From the NCBI GenBank assembly GCA_963669265.1, contig OY769916.1, forward strand, positions 3,410,001 to 3,474,000: a stretch of DNA of 64,000 nt. The letters are read 5' to 3'. Below, piece after piece: positions 18,721 to 26,260 of this stretch. Under the pieces are notes generated by a model, which saw nothing but the letters and a program-made list of their open reading frames with translations, made no database searches and was not told the DNA's origin. The DNA is from SZUA-547 sp963669265 (GTDB lineage Bacteria > Pseudomonadota > Alphaproteobacteria > Rhodobacterales > Rhodobacteraceae). The first letter of the stretch is position 1. Every line of letters begins with the position of its first letter. A program made the translations under genes and the position numbers.

Positions 18721-20178
18721 ATGGATGAAAGCGACGTGAACTCCGCAATGTCTGGCCTCGAAGGCCTCTGGACCCGACTGGCCGCGCTGGAGGCGGGAAT
18801 CTGGGTGCCCACCGCCCTGACCATCCTCTGCGTTTATATCGTCTGGCGCCTGCTTCGGCTGCGCGGCGGGGGATCCCGCGACGCGTCGCTATCCCGGCTG
18901 ACGCGATCCTCACAAGTTCTGGGATACGCCGTGGCTCTGGTGTTTTTCGGTGGTTTCGGCGCGTGGTCCGCGGTCGCGCCGCTTGCGAGCGCCGCGCTCG
19001 CCCCCGGCGTCATCAGCCCGGATGGCGCCCGCAAGACGGTCCAGCATCTCGAAGGCGGCATCATCCGCTCGATCCATGTTCGCGAGGGGGACACGGTCGA
19101 TGCGGGAGAGCCGATCGTCACGCTGGAGGATGTTCGCGCGCTCGCTCGTTTCGAGGAATTGCGCGAGCGAGAGCTCTATATGATGGCGAGCGAGGCGCGT
19201 CTGACCGCCGAGCAACTCGGCGAGACCAGCGTCACCTTTCCTGAAGCGCTAGTCCAATCGGAAGAGGCCCGCGCCCAATCGGTGATGAACAGTCAGAGCG
19301 CGCTGTTTGAAAGCCGGATCGAGACGCAGGTCGCACGCGAGCGGATCCTGCGACAGCGCATCGCCCAGCTGAACGAAGAGATCGACGGACTGGTCGAGGT
19401 CATCGCCGCTCAGGATGAACAACTAGCGTTGATTGGCCGTGAAATTGAAGGCGCGCAATCACTCTACGACAAGGGCCTCGAACGGTTGCCGAGATTGCTC
19501 GCCCTGCAACGCGAGCAGGCGGATATCAAGGCCGAACGGGCGGCCAACAAGGCCTCGATCGCAAGCAATGGTCAAAGGATCGGAGAAACCGAACTGCAGC
19601 TCTTCGCGACCAAGCAGCAGATCCAGGAGCAGGCGAGCGCGGAGCTCGCCGAAGTTCGGGCGGAGCTTGCGACGATCAGAAGCCAGTTGCCGGAACGCGC
19701 CGATGCGCTCGCGCGCACGGAAATCGTCGCGCCGATCAGCGGCCGGGTGATGAATGTTCAGGTGACCACCGAGGCAGGCGGCGTGGTCGGTCCCGGCGCT
19801 CCGATCCTCGATATTGTTCCGAACGCCGCTCAACTGATCATCGACGCGCGTGTATCGCCGCAAGACATCGAGACGGTCAGCGCGGGAATGCAGGCGCGGA
19901 TCATTCTGACGGCCTTCAATCAACGCAATCTCCCCCACATCCACGGCGTCGTCCGCACTGTTTCGGCGGACCGCTTTACCGACGAGCGGACAGGGGAGCC
20001 TTATTTCCTCGCCAAGATTGAGGTCGACGCAGACGACCTCGCGGCCGTGTCTGACGAGATCTCGCTGGTCTCCGGAATGTCCACGGACGTGATGATCCTG
20101 ACGGGTGAACGCACCTTCGTCGATTTCCTGCTCAAGCCGTTCATGGACAGTATTCGCCGTAGCTTCCGCGAGGGGTGA
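18721..20178 (+). CDS. Type I secretion membrane fusion protein (HlyD/PrtE family)
   Basis: A 485-residue periplasmic adaptor. It contains a lipoyl-like half motif (KTVQHLEGGIIRSIHVREGDTVDAGEPI, residues about 102-130), long coiled coils (about 140-325), and the second half with the conserved RTEIVAPISGRVMNV near 335. The C-terminal part forms the beta-barrel domain. It bridges the ABC transporter to a TolC-like outer-membrane channel, which is not encoded in this window. The gene starts 4 bases after the transporter stop, so the two are cotranslated. Odd: besides the usual membrane anchor (about residues 65-85) there is another hydrophobic segment (about 25-42), so the N-terminus may cross the membrane twice. 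Confidence 0.92.
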   Translation: MDESDVNSAMSGLEGLWTRLAALEAGIWVPTALTILCVYIVWRLLRLRGGGSRDASLSRLTRSSQVLGYAVALVFFGGFGAWSAVAPLASAALAPGVISPDGARKTVQHLEGGIIRSIHVREGDTVDAGEPIVTLEDVRALARFEELRERELYMMASEARLTAEQLGETSVTFPEALVQSEEARAQSVMNSQSALFESRIETQVARERILRQRIAQLNEEIDGLVEVIAAQDEQLALIGREIEGAQSLYDKGLERLPRLLALQREQADIKAERAANKASIASNGQRIGETELQLFATKQQIQEQASAELAEVRAELATIRSQLPERADALARTEIVAPISGRVMNVQVTTEAGGVVGPGAPILDIVPNAAQLIIDARVSPQDIETVSAGMQARIILTAFNQRNLPHIHGVVRTVSADRFTDERTGEPYFLAKIEVDADDLAAVSDEISLVSGMSTDVMILTGERTFVDFLLKPFMDSIRRSFREG

Positions 20179-20290
20179 GGGCGGCTGATGCGGTGGGTGA
20201 AGATCGCCGAAGAATAAGGTTACAGGATAGCGCTGTGCGCGCGCACCCGATTTGAATCGTTCAACGTGCTCCAAGCCTGCACCGCGCCCG

Positions 20291-20878
20291 TCAGGGGCGG
20301 GTTATAGAGAATTCGATAGCGGCGTACCATTCGGCGTAGGCCCGGATTTCCTCGTCGCTCAAATCCGCCGCGATTTCTGACATAACCTCGTGCCGCCGCT
20401 TTCCATTGCGGAACGCCTTGAGTTGCGTGTCGATATAGATCGCCGTCTCACCGGCGAGATTGGGCGCGTCCTCTGCCGTTCCAATGCCATCCGCGCCATG
20501 GCAGGCGACGCAAGCTTCAGGCGCGTCCACTGGGTCCGCCGACAATACGGCCGTCGCTTGCTGGCTGGCGTACCACGCCGCGACATCCTCGATCTGCGTG
20601 TCGGAGAGAGCGCGCGCGACGATGGTCATCATCTCGTGCTCGCGCGCGCCGTCGCGGAACGCGGTGAGCTGTGCGACGATATAGGAGGCTGGCTCACCGC
20701 CGATATGCGGGGCGATGGGGATCTGCGCGATCCCGTCGATCCCATGGCAGGTGCGGCACATCCCGGCGGCTCGTTTGCCCGCTTCAGGATCGCCCGTCGG
20801 ACTGGTCTCTTCGGCCGAGGCGGTCGATGCAAGACCGGCGACTAGCGCTGCGAGGATCGGGGCGGTACTGCGCATCAT
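20291..20878 (-). CDS. Diheme c4-type cytochrome
   Basis: A 195-residue periplasmic protein with a signal peptide (cleavage probably after ASTASA) and two similar cytochrome c domains, each with one CXXCH heme site (CRTCH and CVACH) and a distal methionine candidate in a HEMM or HEVM context. Duplicated domains like this are typical of cytochrome c4, an electron shuttle to terminal oxidases or reductases. It lies 56 bases downstream of the quinoprotein gene in the same direction, so it is the likely electron acceptor of that dehydrogenase. ATG 20878 and ATG 20875 are both possible starts. Confidence 0.88.
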   Translation of the reverse strand: MMRSTAPILAALVAGLASTASAEETSPTGDPEAGKRAAGMCRTCHGIDGIAQIPIAPHIGGEPASYIVAQLTAFRDGAREHEMMTIVARALSDTQIEDVAAWYASQQATAVLSADPVDAPEACVACHGADGIGTAEDAPNLAGETAIYIDTQLKAFRNGKRRHEVMSEIAADLSDEEIRAYAEWYAAIEFSITRP

Positions 20879-20934
20879 CCATCTCGCTCAAAATGGTTGG
20901 GCGAGGGGCCGCAACCGGCCCCCGTGGTTTTGAT

Positions 20935-22188
20935 CTATTGACCGGTGTAGGAGATGCGATAGAGCGCGCCCGCCAGGTCGTCAGACACCAGAATAGACCC
21001 GTCACGCAGCTGGGCGACGTCGACGGGGCGGCCCAGATATTCGCCGTTCTCGTCTATCCAGCCCTCGGCGAACGGCTCCATCGTCGCGTTGCCCTCATCG
21101 TCGATGAAGGTGACCATGACCCGGGCGCCGACCGGCTCGGTGCGGTTCCAGGACCCGTGCTGGGCCGAAAAGATCGCGTTCTTGTACTTCTCGGGGAACA
21201 TGCCGCCCGTGTAAAAGCTCATGCCCAGATCCGCCGCATGCGCGATGGTGTCGACAGCCGGGTGCACGACCTCGACCGGCACGTCCTGGCCCGTATACTC
21301 ATTCGTGCGCGTGGTGCCCCCGCCAAACCAGGGATGGCCGAAATGCTGCCCCGCCGCAGTCTGCCGGTTCAGCTCTCCGGGCGGAATGTCGTCGCCCATG
21401 CCATCCACCTGATTGTCGGTGAACCACAACTCGCCGGTCTCCGGGTGGAAATCATGGCCCACGGAGTTCCGGATGCCGTAGGTATAGACTTCGCGTTCGG
21501 TGCCATCGGTGTTCATGCGGATCATGCCGCCGATGCCAACCTCGTTATATAGGTCCAGCTTTTCGGCCGGCGCGACGTTGAACGGCTGACCGAGCGAGAC
21601 GTAAAGCTTGCCGTCCGGACCGATTTTGCACACCCGCGCGGTATGGTTATAGCTCTCTTCCTCGGGCGGGATCAGCTCGCCCCCTGGCACGATCGGAACC
21701 GCCACGACGTCCGGGCTCTCATAGAAGAACTCGGCCGCCGGATAGAGCAGGATGCGGTTTTGCTCCGCGATGATCAGGAACCCGTCCTTGGTGAAGCAGG
21801 GTCCGTTCGGGATGGCTTTCGGCAGAGAGGGGGCGAAATTCTTCACCTCGTCGGCCACGCGATCCTTGTTGCGATCGGTGACGGCCCAAACCTCGGTCTT
21901 GCGGGTGCCGACAAATGTCACCACGCCCTGCGGGCCGACGGCGATGTGGCGCGCATCCGGCACGACGGCGTAGAGCTCGATCTTGAAGCCTTCTGGCAGC
22001 GTGATCCGCTCCAGCGTTTTCTTGATGCCCTCGGCGTAGTCGCCGCCTTGCTCCACGACTTTGAACTCGGTCACGCCGGTGGTCTTGAAAGCGCCCAGTT
22101 TCGCCAGGTTGTCCGGCAACGCGCCTTGCGCGAAAGCCGGTCCGGCCAGCAGGGCGGCGGCGGCCGCAGTCGTCAGAATTTTGTTCAT
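20935..22188 (-). CDS. PQQ-dependent sorbosone/glucose dehydrogenase-like quinoprotein
   Basis: A 417-residue secreted beta-propeller. The start at 22188 is set by GGAGG 7 bases upstream and by the signal peptide that follows (NKILTTAAAAALLAGPAFA). The mature part matches the sorbosone-dehydrogenase family: PEGFKIELYAVVPDARHIAVG, SYNHTARVCKIGPDGKLYVSLG, YGIRNSVGHDFHPETGELWFTDN and the late HGSWNR stretch. Family members oxidise aldoses or other alcohols and aldehydes in the periplasm using PQQ and pass electrons to cytochrome c. The downstream diheme cytochrome supports that. No PQQ synthesis genes are in the window. The substrate is not known. Confidence 0.85.
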   Translation of the reverse strand: MNKILTTAAAAALLAGPAFAQGALPDNLAKLGAFKTTGVTEFKVVEQGGDYAEGIKKTLERITLPEGFKIELYAVVPDARHIAVGPQGVVTFVGTRKTEVWAVTDRNKDRVADEVKNFAPSLPKAIPNGPCFTKDGFLIIAEQNRILLYPAAEFFYESPDVVAVPIVPGGELIPPEEESYNHTARVCKIGPDGKLYVSLGQPFNVAPAEKLDLYNEVGIGGMIRMNTDGTEREVYTYGIRNSVGHDFHPETGELWFTDNQVDGMGDDIPPGELNRQTAAGQHFGHPWFGGGTTRTNEYTGQDVPVEVVHPAVDTIAHAADLGMSFYTGGMFPEKYKNAIFSAQHGSWNRTEPVGARVMVTFIDDEGNATMEPFAEGWIDENGEYLGRPVDVAQLRDGSILVSDDLAGALYRISYTGQ

Positions 22189-22663
22189 ATGATTTCCTCC
22201 CAGAGTGGCGGCAGGGGCAATTTGGAGTCCCGCCAAGGGAAGAAGGTGTTCTCGGCGGGACAGGTTTCCAGCGAAAATTTGATCGCAATGTAAACGCCTT
22301 GGCGGAATGCGGCGGGGTCAGCGCGTCAGGCGCGCGCGCCGTTCCGGGCGCAGAGCGCTGCGATTGGCGAGAATTGGACCGATCTTCGCAGTTTGGGCGC
22401 TTCTTGCGCCGATCCCGCACTACGGAAGACATTTATGACAATTTGTGGATGGCCAGACTGCTGGAGAAGAAGACATTCGGCCTCGGTCTATCGATATGGA
22501 GCAGGCGCTCAGAGGCGAGAACGAGGTCAAGCCCGGCGCCCACGCGCTCATTAGAGGGTCGGCGCGGGGGTTACGCCGTCCCTCCAGTGCGGTGGTCAAA
22601 GTTGCGTCGTCACAGGTCGAACGTCCGACTTGGCGACCGAATTCGCGTCGGGCGCCGCCAGCG
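22189..22663. other. Intergenic region upstream of the quinoprotein gene
   Basis: About 475 bases on the leader side of the quinoprotein gene. A weak FNR-like half-palindrome (TTGATCGCAATGTA, 22279-22292) lies about 90 bases before the start, but it matches only one half-site well. I see no gene; the open frames here are shadows of neighbouring frames. Confidence 0.35.
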
Positions 22664-23047
22664 TTACTTGGCGCAGGCGAAGTCGTCCTTCAGCGCGCCC
22701 ATCAGCGCGGTGGACGCCGGCATTTGCCGCCGGTTCGAATAGTCGCCATAGACCCAGCGGGTGAACCCCCACCGCACTTCGTCGGCGGTGTTGACCGCTG
22801 GCGGGCAGATCTCCGTCCCGTCTCCGGCGGCGCCCGCCTCTTTCAACGCGTCGACGAAGCCGAGGATATACTGCTCGCATTCGATCTCGGCGAAGATGCC
22901 GTTGCGTGCGTCGCTGTCGGCCTCCTGACACGTCGCGAGCAGGTCGCCCGTGCTGTAGCCGGAGCCTGCGAAACCTTCCGAGTGGGCCGGGCCCGTCGCG
23001 GCAAGTGCGGCGAACCCGATGGCGGCGATTACAAAATTGCGCATCAT
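22664..23047 (-). CDS. Rap1a/Tai-like small periplasmic protein
   Basis: A protein of about 127 residues with a signal peptide (MRNFVIAAIGFAALAATGPAHS). The mature part matches the Rap1a/Tai fold pattern: YSTGDLLATCQ, then CEQYILGFVDAL, ICPP, a VRWGFTRWV helix and a terminal ALKDDFAC. The conserved cysteines should form disulfides. Known members are immunity proteins against type VI amidase effectors, but many family members sit in other contexts. Here the gene begins 15 bases after the 12-heme cytochrome gene and is surely cotranscribed, with no effector in sight, so a role as a partner or assembly factor of that cytochrome is more likely. A strong GGAGG precedes the paired ATGs at 23047 and 23044. 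Confidence 0.7.
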   Translation of the reverse strand: MMRNFVIAAIGFAALAATGPAHSEGFAGSGYSTGDLLATCQEADSDARNGIFAEIECEQYILGFVDALKEAGAAGDGTEICPPAVNTADEVRWGFTRWVYGDYSNRRQMPASTALMGALKDDFACAK

Positions 23048-23061
23048 CTTCTCCTCCGCCC

Positions 23062-25410
23062 TCACTGGGCCTTGTTCTTCTCGGCCAGGGCGTGAATGGC
23101 TTCATCCATCCGCACCTGATGCTCTTCGTTGTCGACGAATTCAGGCGAGTTGACCGCGGACCAGATTTCTTCATCCGTCATGTTCTGATGGCAGCCCATG
23201 CAGAGGCCGGTCCGCTCCATCTTCTCGCGCGTCTCTTGCGGCAGCGGGCCGGTGAGAGGCCAGTGCGAGCCCACGGTGACCAGCTGTTCGCCGTCCTCGG
23301 TCACGATCCGGCTGAGATCGTGATCGAGCTTCGGAATCGCTGGCGCCTGAACCTTGCTCTGCTGCGGAATGATGTCGCCGCCCGGCGTCTCAAGGTCGAT
23401 GGTGTAGCCGCCCGAGTTTTTGGCCATGAAGCGGCCGCCCGAGATGCCGTAGCCGAGCGCTTTAGGATTGTTGTGACAGCTTTCGCAGGTGCGCGCCTCG
23501 CGGCCCGCAGTGTGCGGCTGAACGGCGGCGTGATCGAGGCCCTTGGTGCCGCCCGCGTCAGGCGTCATCCAGATCTCGTTCTGCGCGACCGTGTTGCCAT
23601 CCTTGTCAATGACGGTCGTGATCACCTGGCAACCCGGCATCAGTGGGCTGACGCGGCCTTCGCCGTTGATGCCAAGGGTCGGCTCCTCCCACCGCAGGTA
23701 GCTGCGGCTTTCGCTGACTTTGCCCGGCGAGGTGAGTCCATTGGTGCCGAGCGCGGCGTCGGCGGTTAGACCGTTGTCTTCACGCGCGTTGGCGTTGGTG
23801 ATCCAATCGACGTCGGTCTTGCCTTCGCTGTAGTTCACGGTGACGTGGCAGCCATAGCATTGCGGCGCCCAGTCGGCGTGGCAGGCGTAGCACTCCATAT
23901 TCTCCATATGCGTGCTCACCGAGCCCATGGCGACGGCTGCGTTTTGGCTCTTCCATGTGCCGTCCTCAGCGATCTTCTTCAGCACCGGCACCTTGAAATC
24001 GAGGCCCGAGGCCGAGTGCATAATCACCTCGTCGCCGCTCTTGACGACATTGCCGAACGGGTTGCCGCGAGTGGTCAGCAGATAGCCGTCCTGGGCGTCG
24101 TACACGGTGGCGAAATATTGCTCTGCGGTGACGTCGTCTGCGAGACCGCGCGCGGCGTCGCCGATATCGACGCCATGCTCTTCGCCATAGCCGAGCGGCA
24201 GCTCCCACGGCGCTTTAGAGACGGTGCCGTGGCAGTCTTCGCACTCGATCTCGACTTGCGCCAGCGTGGTGCCGGGCAGGTTGCCGTCGCCATGCATATC
24301 CACGGTGGTGTGGCAGTCCTGACAGAGCATTCGGCCTTCCGGGTTCTCCGGACGGGATTCGACCGCGTGGTGCAGATCTTCCTTGATGTAGAGATAGCTC
24401 TTGGTGTGCAGCTTGGGCTGCTTCTCGCCCGACGCGTCATAAGGCGTGCCATAGGGGAATTCCATCACGCCCTGATAGCTGGTGCCGATCCGCTTGCCGC
24501 GGTTGTGGCAGCTGACGCAGCTTTCCGCCGGGATGCCCGAATACTCGAGATCGCCGTGCTTGACCTTGGTCTTGCGGGTGCCCTGCATCTGGTGGGTCAG
24601 CAGCTTGCCAGGCAGATCCTTGGCGATGGTCGGATCGCCGCCCTCGTAGAGCCCTTCATTCGAATAGGGCACATGGCAGGAGGAGCAGCCCGCGCCGCGG
24701 AAGTCACCGCGTTTCTCACGCCCGGTGACGCCCACGTGGCAGCGTTGGCACTGCTGGCGCGAATAGGTGATGCCAGCCATTTGCGGATGCTCCGAGATCG
24801 CCTCGACATCCACCTCTGGCACCTGTTCCATGCTTGGCGGCAACTGGTCCGGATGGGCCTCGGCGTAGGCGAGCATGTACCCCTTATAAGCGTCTGTGCC
24901 GACCGTGGGCTCATAGCCGTCTTCATCCACCAGGTCATAATTGCCGTAGATGGAGCGGTTGGTGTCGACCACGCCCCAGCTCCACAGATTGCCCTGTAAC
25001 TTGCCGGCCTCGGTGTTCATCAGCGACTTGATCAGACGCTCGGCGTAGCCCTCATGGCATTGGCCGCAGGATTTGTCGGCGATCCAGACCGCGCCCGGAT
25101 CGGGATAGAACGTGTGCGGCCCGCCTGATTCCGTCAGCTGGGTCGGGGCGCCGCTATGCGCCGCCGCCGCCTCGGTCGCTGAAGGGTCGCCGCCATGGCA
25201 AACCACGCAGCCTTGCGGGTCGTTATAGTCCTCGCCGAACGACACGATCGCGTCGTGCATCGGGCCTTCGACGAACTGCTCAATGCCCTCATGGCAGCCG
25301 AGACAGCCGCTTTCCTGCGCGTCCGCAGGGGTTGAACCCCATGCGGCGGCGAGGGCGACAAGACCTAAAACGGGGGAAAGAGCGGTGAGGTGGCTAGCGA
25401 TCCGGCGCAC
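23062..25410 (-). CDS. Dodecaheme c-type cytochrome
   Basis: A 782-residue periplasmic protein with a signal peptide (ending about ADAQ) and twelve CXXCH heme sites, in order CLGCH, CVVCH, CGQCH, CQRCH, CSSCH, CVSCH, CQDCH, CEDCH, CYACH, CYGCH, CESCH and CMGCH. A heme-poor stretch of about 105 residues lies between the eighth and ninth sites and one of about 160 between the tenth and eleventh. Many free histidines could be distal ligands. The start is a GTG with GGAGG 5 bases upstream. I do not recognise a named family; octaheme nitrite, hydroxylamine or tetrathionate enzymes have fewer hemes. It probably acts as a reductase or electron conduit for nitrogen or sulfur oxyanions, as suggested by the nir genes nearby and by an FNR/DNR-type box about 100 bases upstream. 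Function otherwise unknown. Confidence 0.85.
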   Translation of the reverse strand: MRRIASHLTALSPVLGLVALAAAWGSTPADAQESGCLGCHEGIEQFVEGPMHDAIVSFGEDYNDPQGCVVCHGGDPSATEAAAAHSGAPTQLTESGGPHTFYPDPGAVWIADKSCGQCHEGYAERLIKSLMNTEAGKLQGNLWSWGVVDTNRSIYGNYDLVDEDGYEPTVGTDAYKGYMLAYAEAHPDQLPPSMEQVPEVDVEAISEHPQMAGITYSRQQCQRCHVGVTGREKRGDFRGAGCSSCHVPYSNEGLYEGGDPTIAKDLPGKLLTHQMQGTRKTKVKHGDLEYSGIPAESCVSCHNRGKRIGTSYQGVMEFPYGTPYDASGEKQPKLHTKSYLYIKEDLHHAVESRPENPEGRMLCQDCHTTVDMHGDGNLPGTTLAQVEIECEDCHGTVSKAPWELPLGYGEEHGVDIGDAARGLADDVTAEQYFATVYDAQDGYLLTTRGNPFGNVVKSGDEVIMHSASGLDFKVPVLKKIAEDGTWKSQNAAVAMGSVSTHMENMECYACHADWAPQCYGCHVTVNYSEGKTDVDWITNANAREDNGLTADAALGTNGLTSPGKVSESRSYLRWEEPTLGINGEGRVSPLMPGCQVITTVIDKDGNTVAQNEIWMTPDAGGTKGLDHAAVQPHTAGREARTCESCHNNPKALGYGISGGRFMAKNSGGYTIDLETPGGDIIPQQSKVQAPAIPKLDHDLSRIVTEDGEQLVTVGSHWPLTGPLPQETREKMERTGLCMGCHQNMTDEEIWSAVNSPEFVDNEEHQVRMDEAIHALAEKNKAQ

Positions 25411-25510
25411 GGCGTCCTCCAGATAAATAGACTCGCATTAACGCCACGCTATTCACGCCGCTGTGAGCCCGCTCTGACCTGAGTCAGGATTCGTATTTTT
25501 TCCGCGCGCC

Positions 25511-25524
25511 TTGACTTTGGACAT
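25511..25524 (-). promoter_or_regulatory. DNR/FNR-type half-palindrome upstream of the 12-heme cytochrome
   Basis: On the minus strand this reads ATGTCCAAAGTCAA and continues GGCG. The part AAAGTCAAGGCG is shared exactly with the box before the nirE leader and nearly with that before nirS. It lies about 100 bases upstream of the cytochrome start, in the same orientation as in the other two promoters. The left half-site is degenerate. Confidence 0.5.
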
Positions 25525-25525
25525 T

Positions 25526-25539
25526 TTGATTCACCTCAA
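25526..25539. promoter_or_regulatory. FNR-type box TTGAT-N4-CTCAA
   Basis: TTGATTCACCTCAA matches the FNR/FixK consensus TTGAT-N4-ATCAA at nine of ten positions. It lies between the divergent 12-heme cytochrome and Crp/Fnr regulator genes, 2 bases from the other box, so it could activate the cytochrome or autoregulate the regulator. Confidence 0.6.
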
Positions 25540-25567
25540 AGCACGCTCGGCGAACTCATGCGACGCA

Positions 25568-26260
25568 ATGGCGCAGATGACGTTCACACCGATTCATAAC
25601 GGGCGGGTAGCCGCGACTGACGCTGAACAGCGGCGTGAGAATTCGGTGATGCCGTTGGAGCGCGGACAGCGCGTCGATCGATTGCGGCGGGACCAACTTC
25701 TTGTGGTGCGCGAAGGGCTTGTCGCGGTCTCGGTCATCCTGTCCGACGGGCGGCGGCAGATCCTCTGCCTCAACACGCCCGGAGAATCCATTTGCCCAGT
25801 TTGCTCAAATGATTGCTGGATCGAGGCGCTGACGCCCAGCCTGCTGGACACAAGTCCGATCAATCCGGGCAATGGCGCGATGGAGGACCTCTTTCGCCTG
25901 ACCCACAACCGGCTAATCTCGGCCAATACCCATCTTTTGACCCTCGGACGGTTTGACGGCGCGGAGCGGGTCGCGGCCTTTATCGTCGACATGTGTCGCC
26001 GTCTGGGCCGCCCGGTGGGCAAGGCCGGCGCGACGCTTCATCTGCCGATGACGCGCGACGACATCGCCGACTATCTGGGTCTGAACGCCGAAACGGTCAG
26101 CCGTCTGTTCTCCCGCCTCAAGAAAAGCAAGATCGCGCTCTTTCCAACGCCCACGGAAATCATCGTGCCTGATCTGGCGGCGTTGGAGGCGCGGGCGCCG
26201 ATCAAACCCGGCGAAGGGTTCCATGCGCGCAAGACCACGGTGGGGGCGACCAGCGGATGA
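25568..26260 (+). CDS. Crp/Fnr-family transcription regulator
   Basis: About 230 residues: an N-terminal cyclic-nucleotide-type beta-barrel (about 28-110), a dimer helix and a C-terminal winged helix-turn-helix (MTRDDIADYLGLNAETVSRLFSRLKKSK). The E..SR pattern in the recognition helix is that of FNR/FixK/NNR proteins, which read TTGAT-like half-sites. It lacks the N-terminal cysteine cluster of FNR, but has Cys67, Cys76, Cys79 and Cys83 inside the barrel, which might bind a metal or iron-sulfur centre. The start is uncertain: no good Shine-Dalgarno precedes ATG 25568 or 25577. Its stop overlaps the ccmF start (ATGA), so it is the first gene of a regulator-ccmF-ccmI unit, facing the 12-heme cytochrome. 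Confidence 0.82.
   Translation: MAQMTFTPIHNGRVAATDAEQRRENSVMPLERGQRVDRLRRDQLLVVREGLVAVSVILSDGRRQILCLNTPGESICPVCSNDCWIEALTPSLLDTSPINPGNGAMEDLFRLTHNRLISANTHLLTLGRFDGAERVAAFIVDMCRRLGRPVGKAGATLHLPMTRDDIADYLGLNAETVSRLFSRLKKSKIALFPTPTEIIVPDLAALEARAPIKPGEGFHARKTTVGATSG

Noticed and set aside
22279..22292. FNR box upstream of the quinoprotein gene
   Set aside because: Only one half-site is good and no -10-like sequence sits at the expected distance, so it was not listed as a regulatory feature.
22445..23095. A 216-codon plus-strand frame over the Rap1a-like gene
   Set aside because: It overlaps the well-supported minus-strand gene with signal peptide, cysteines and GGAGG; the frame has no domain pattern.
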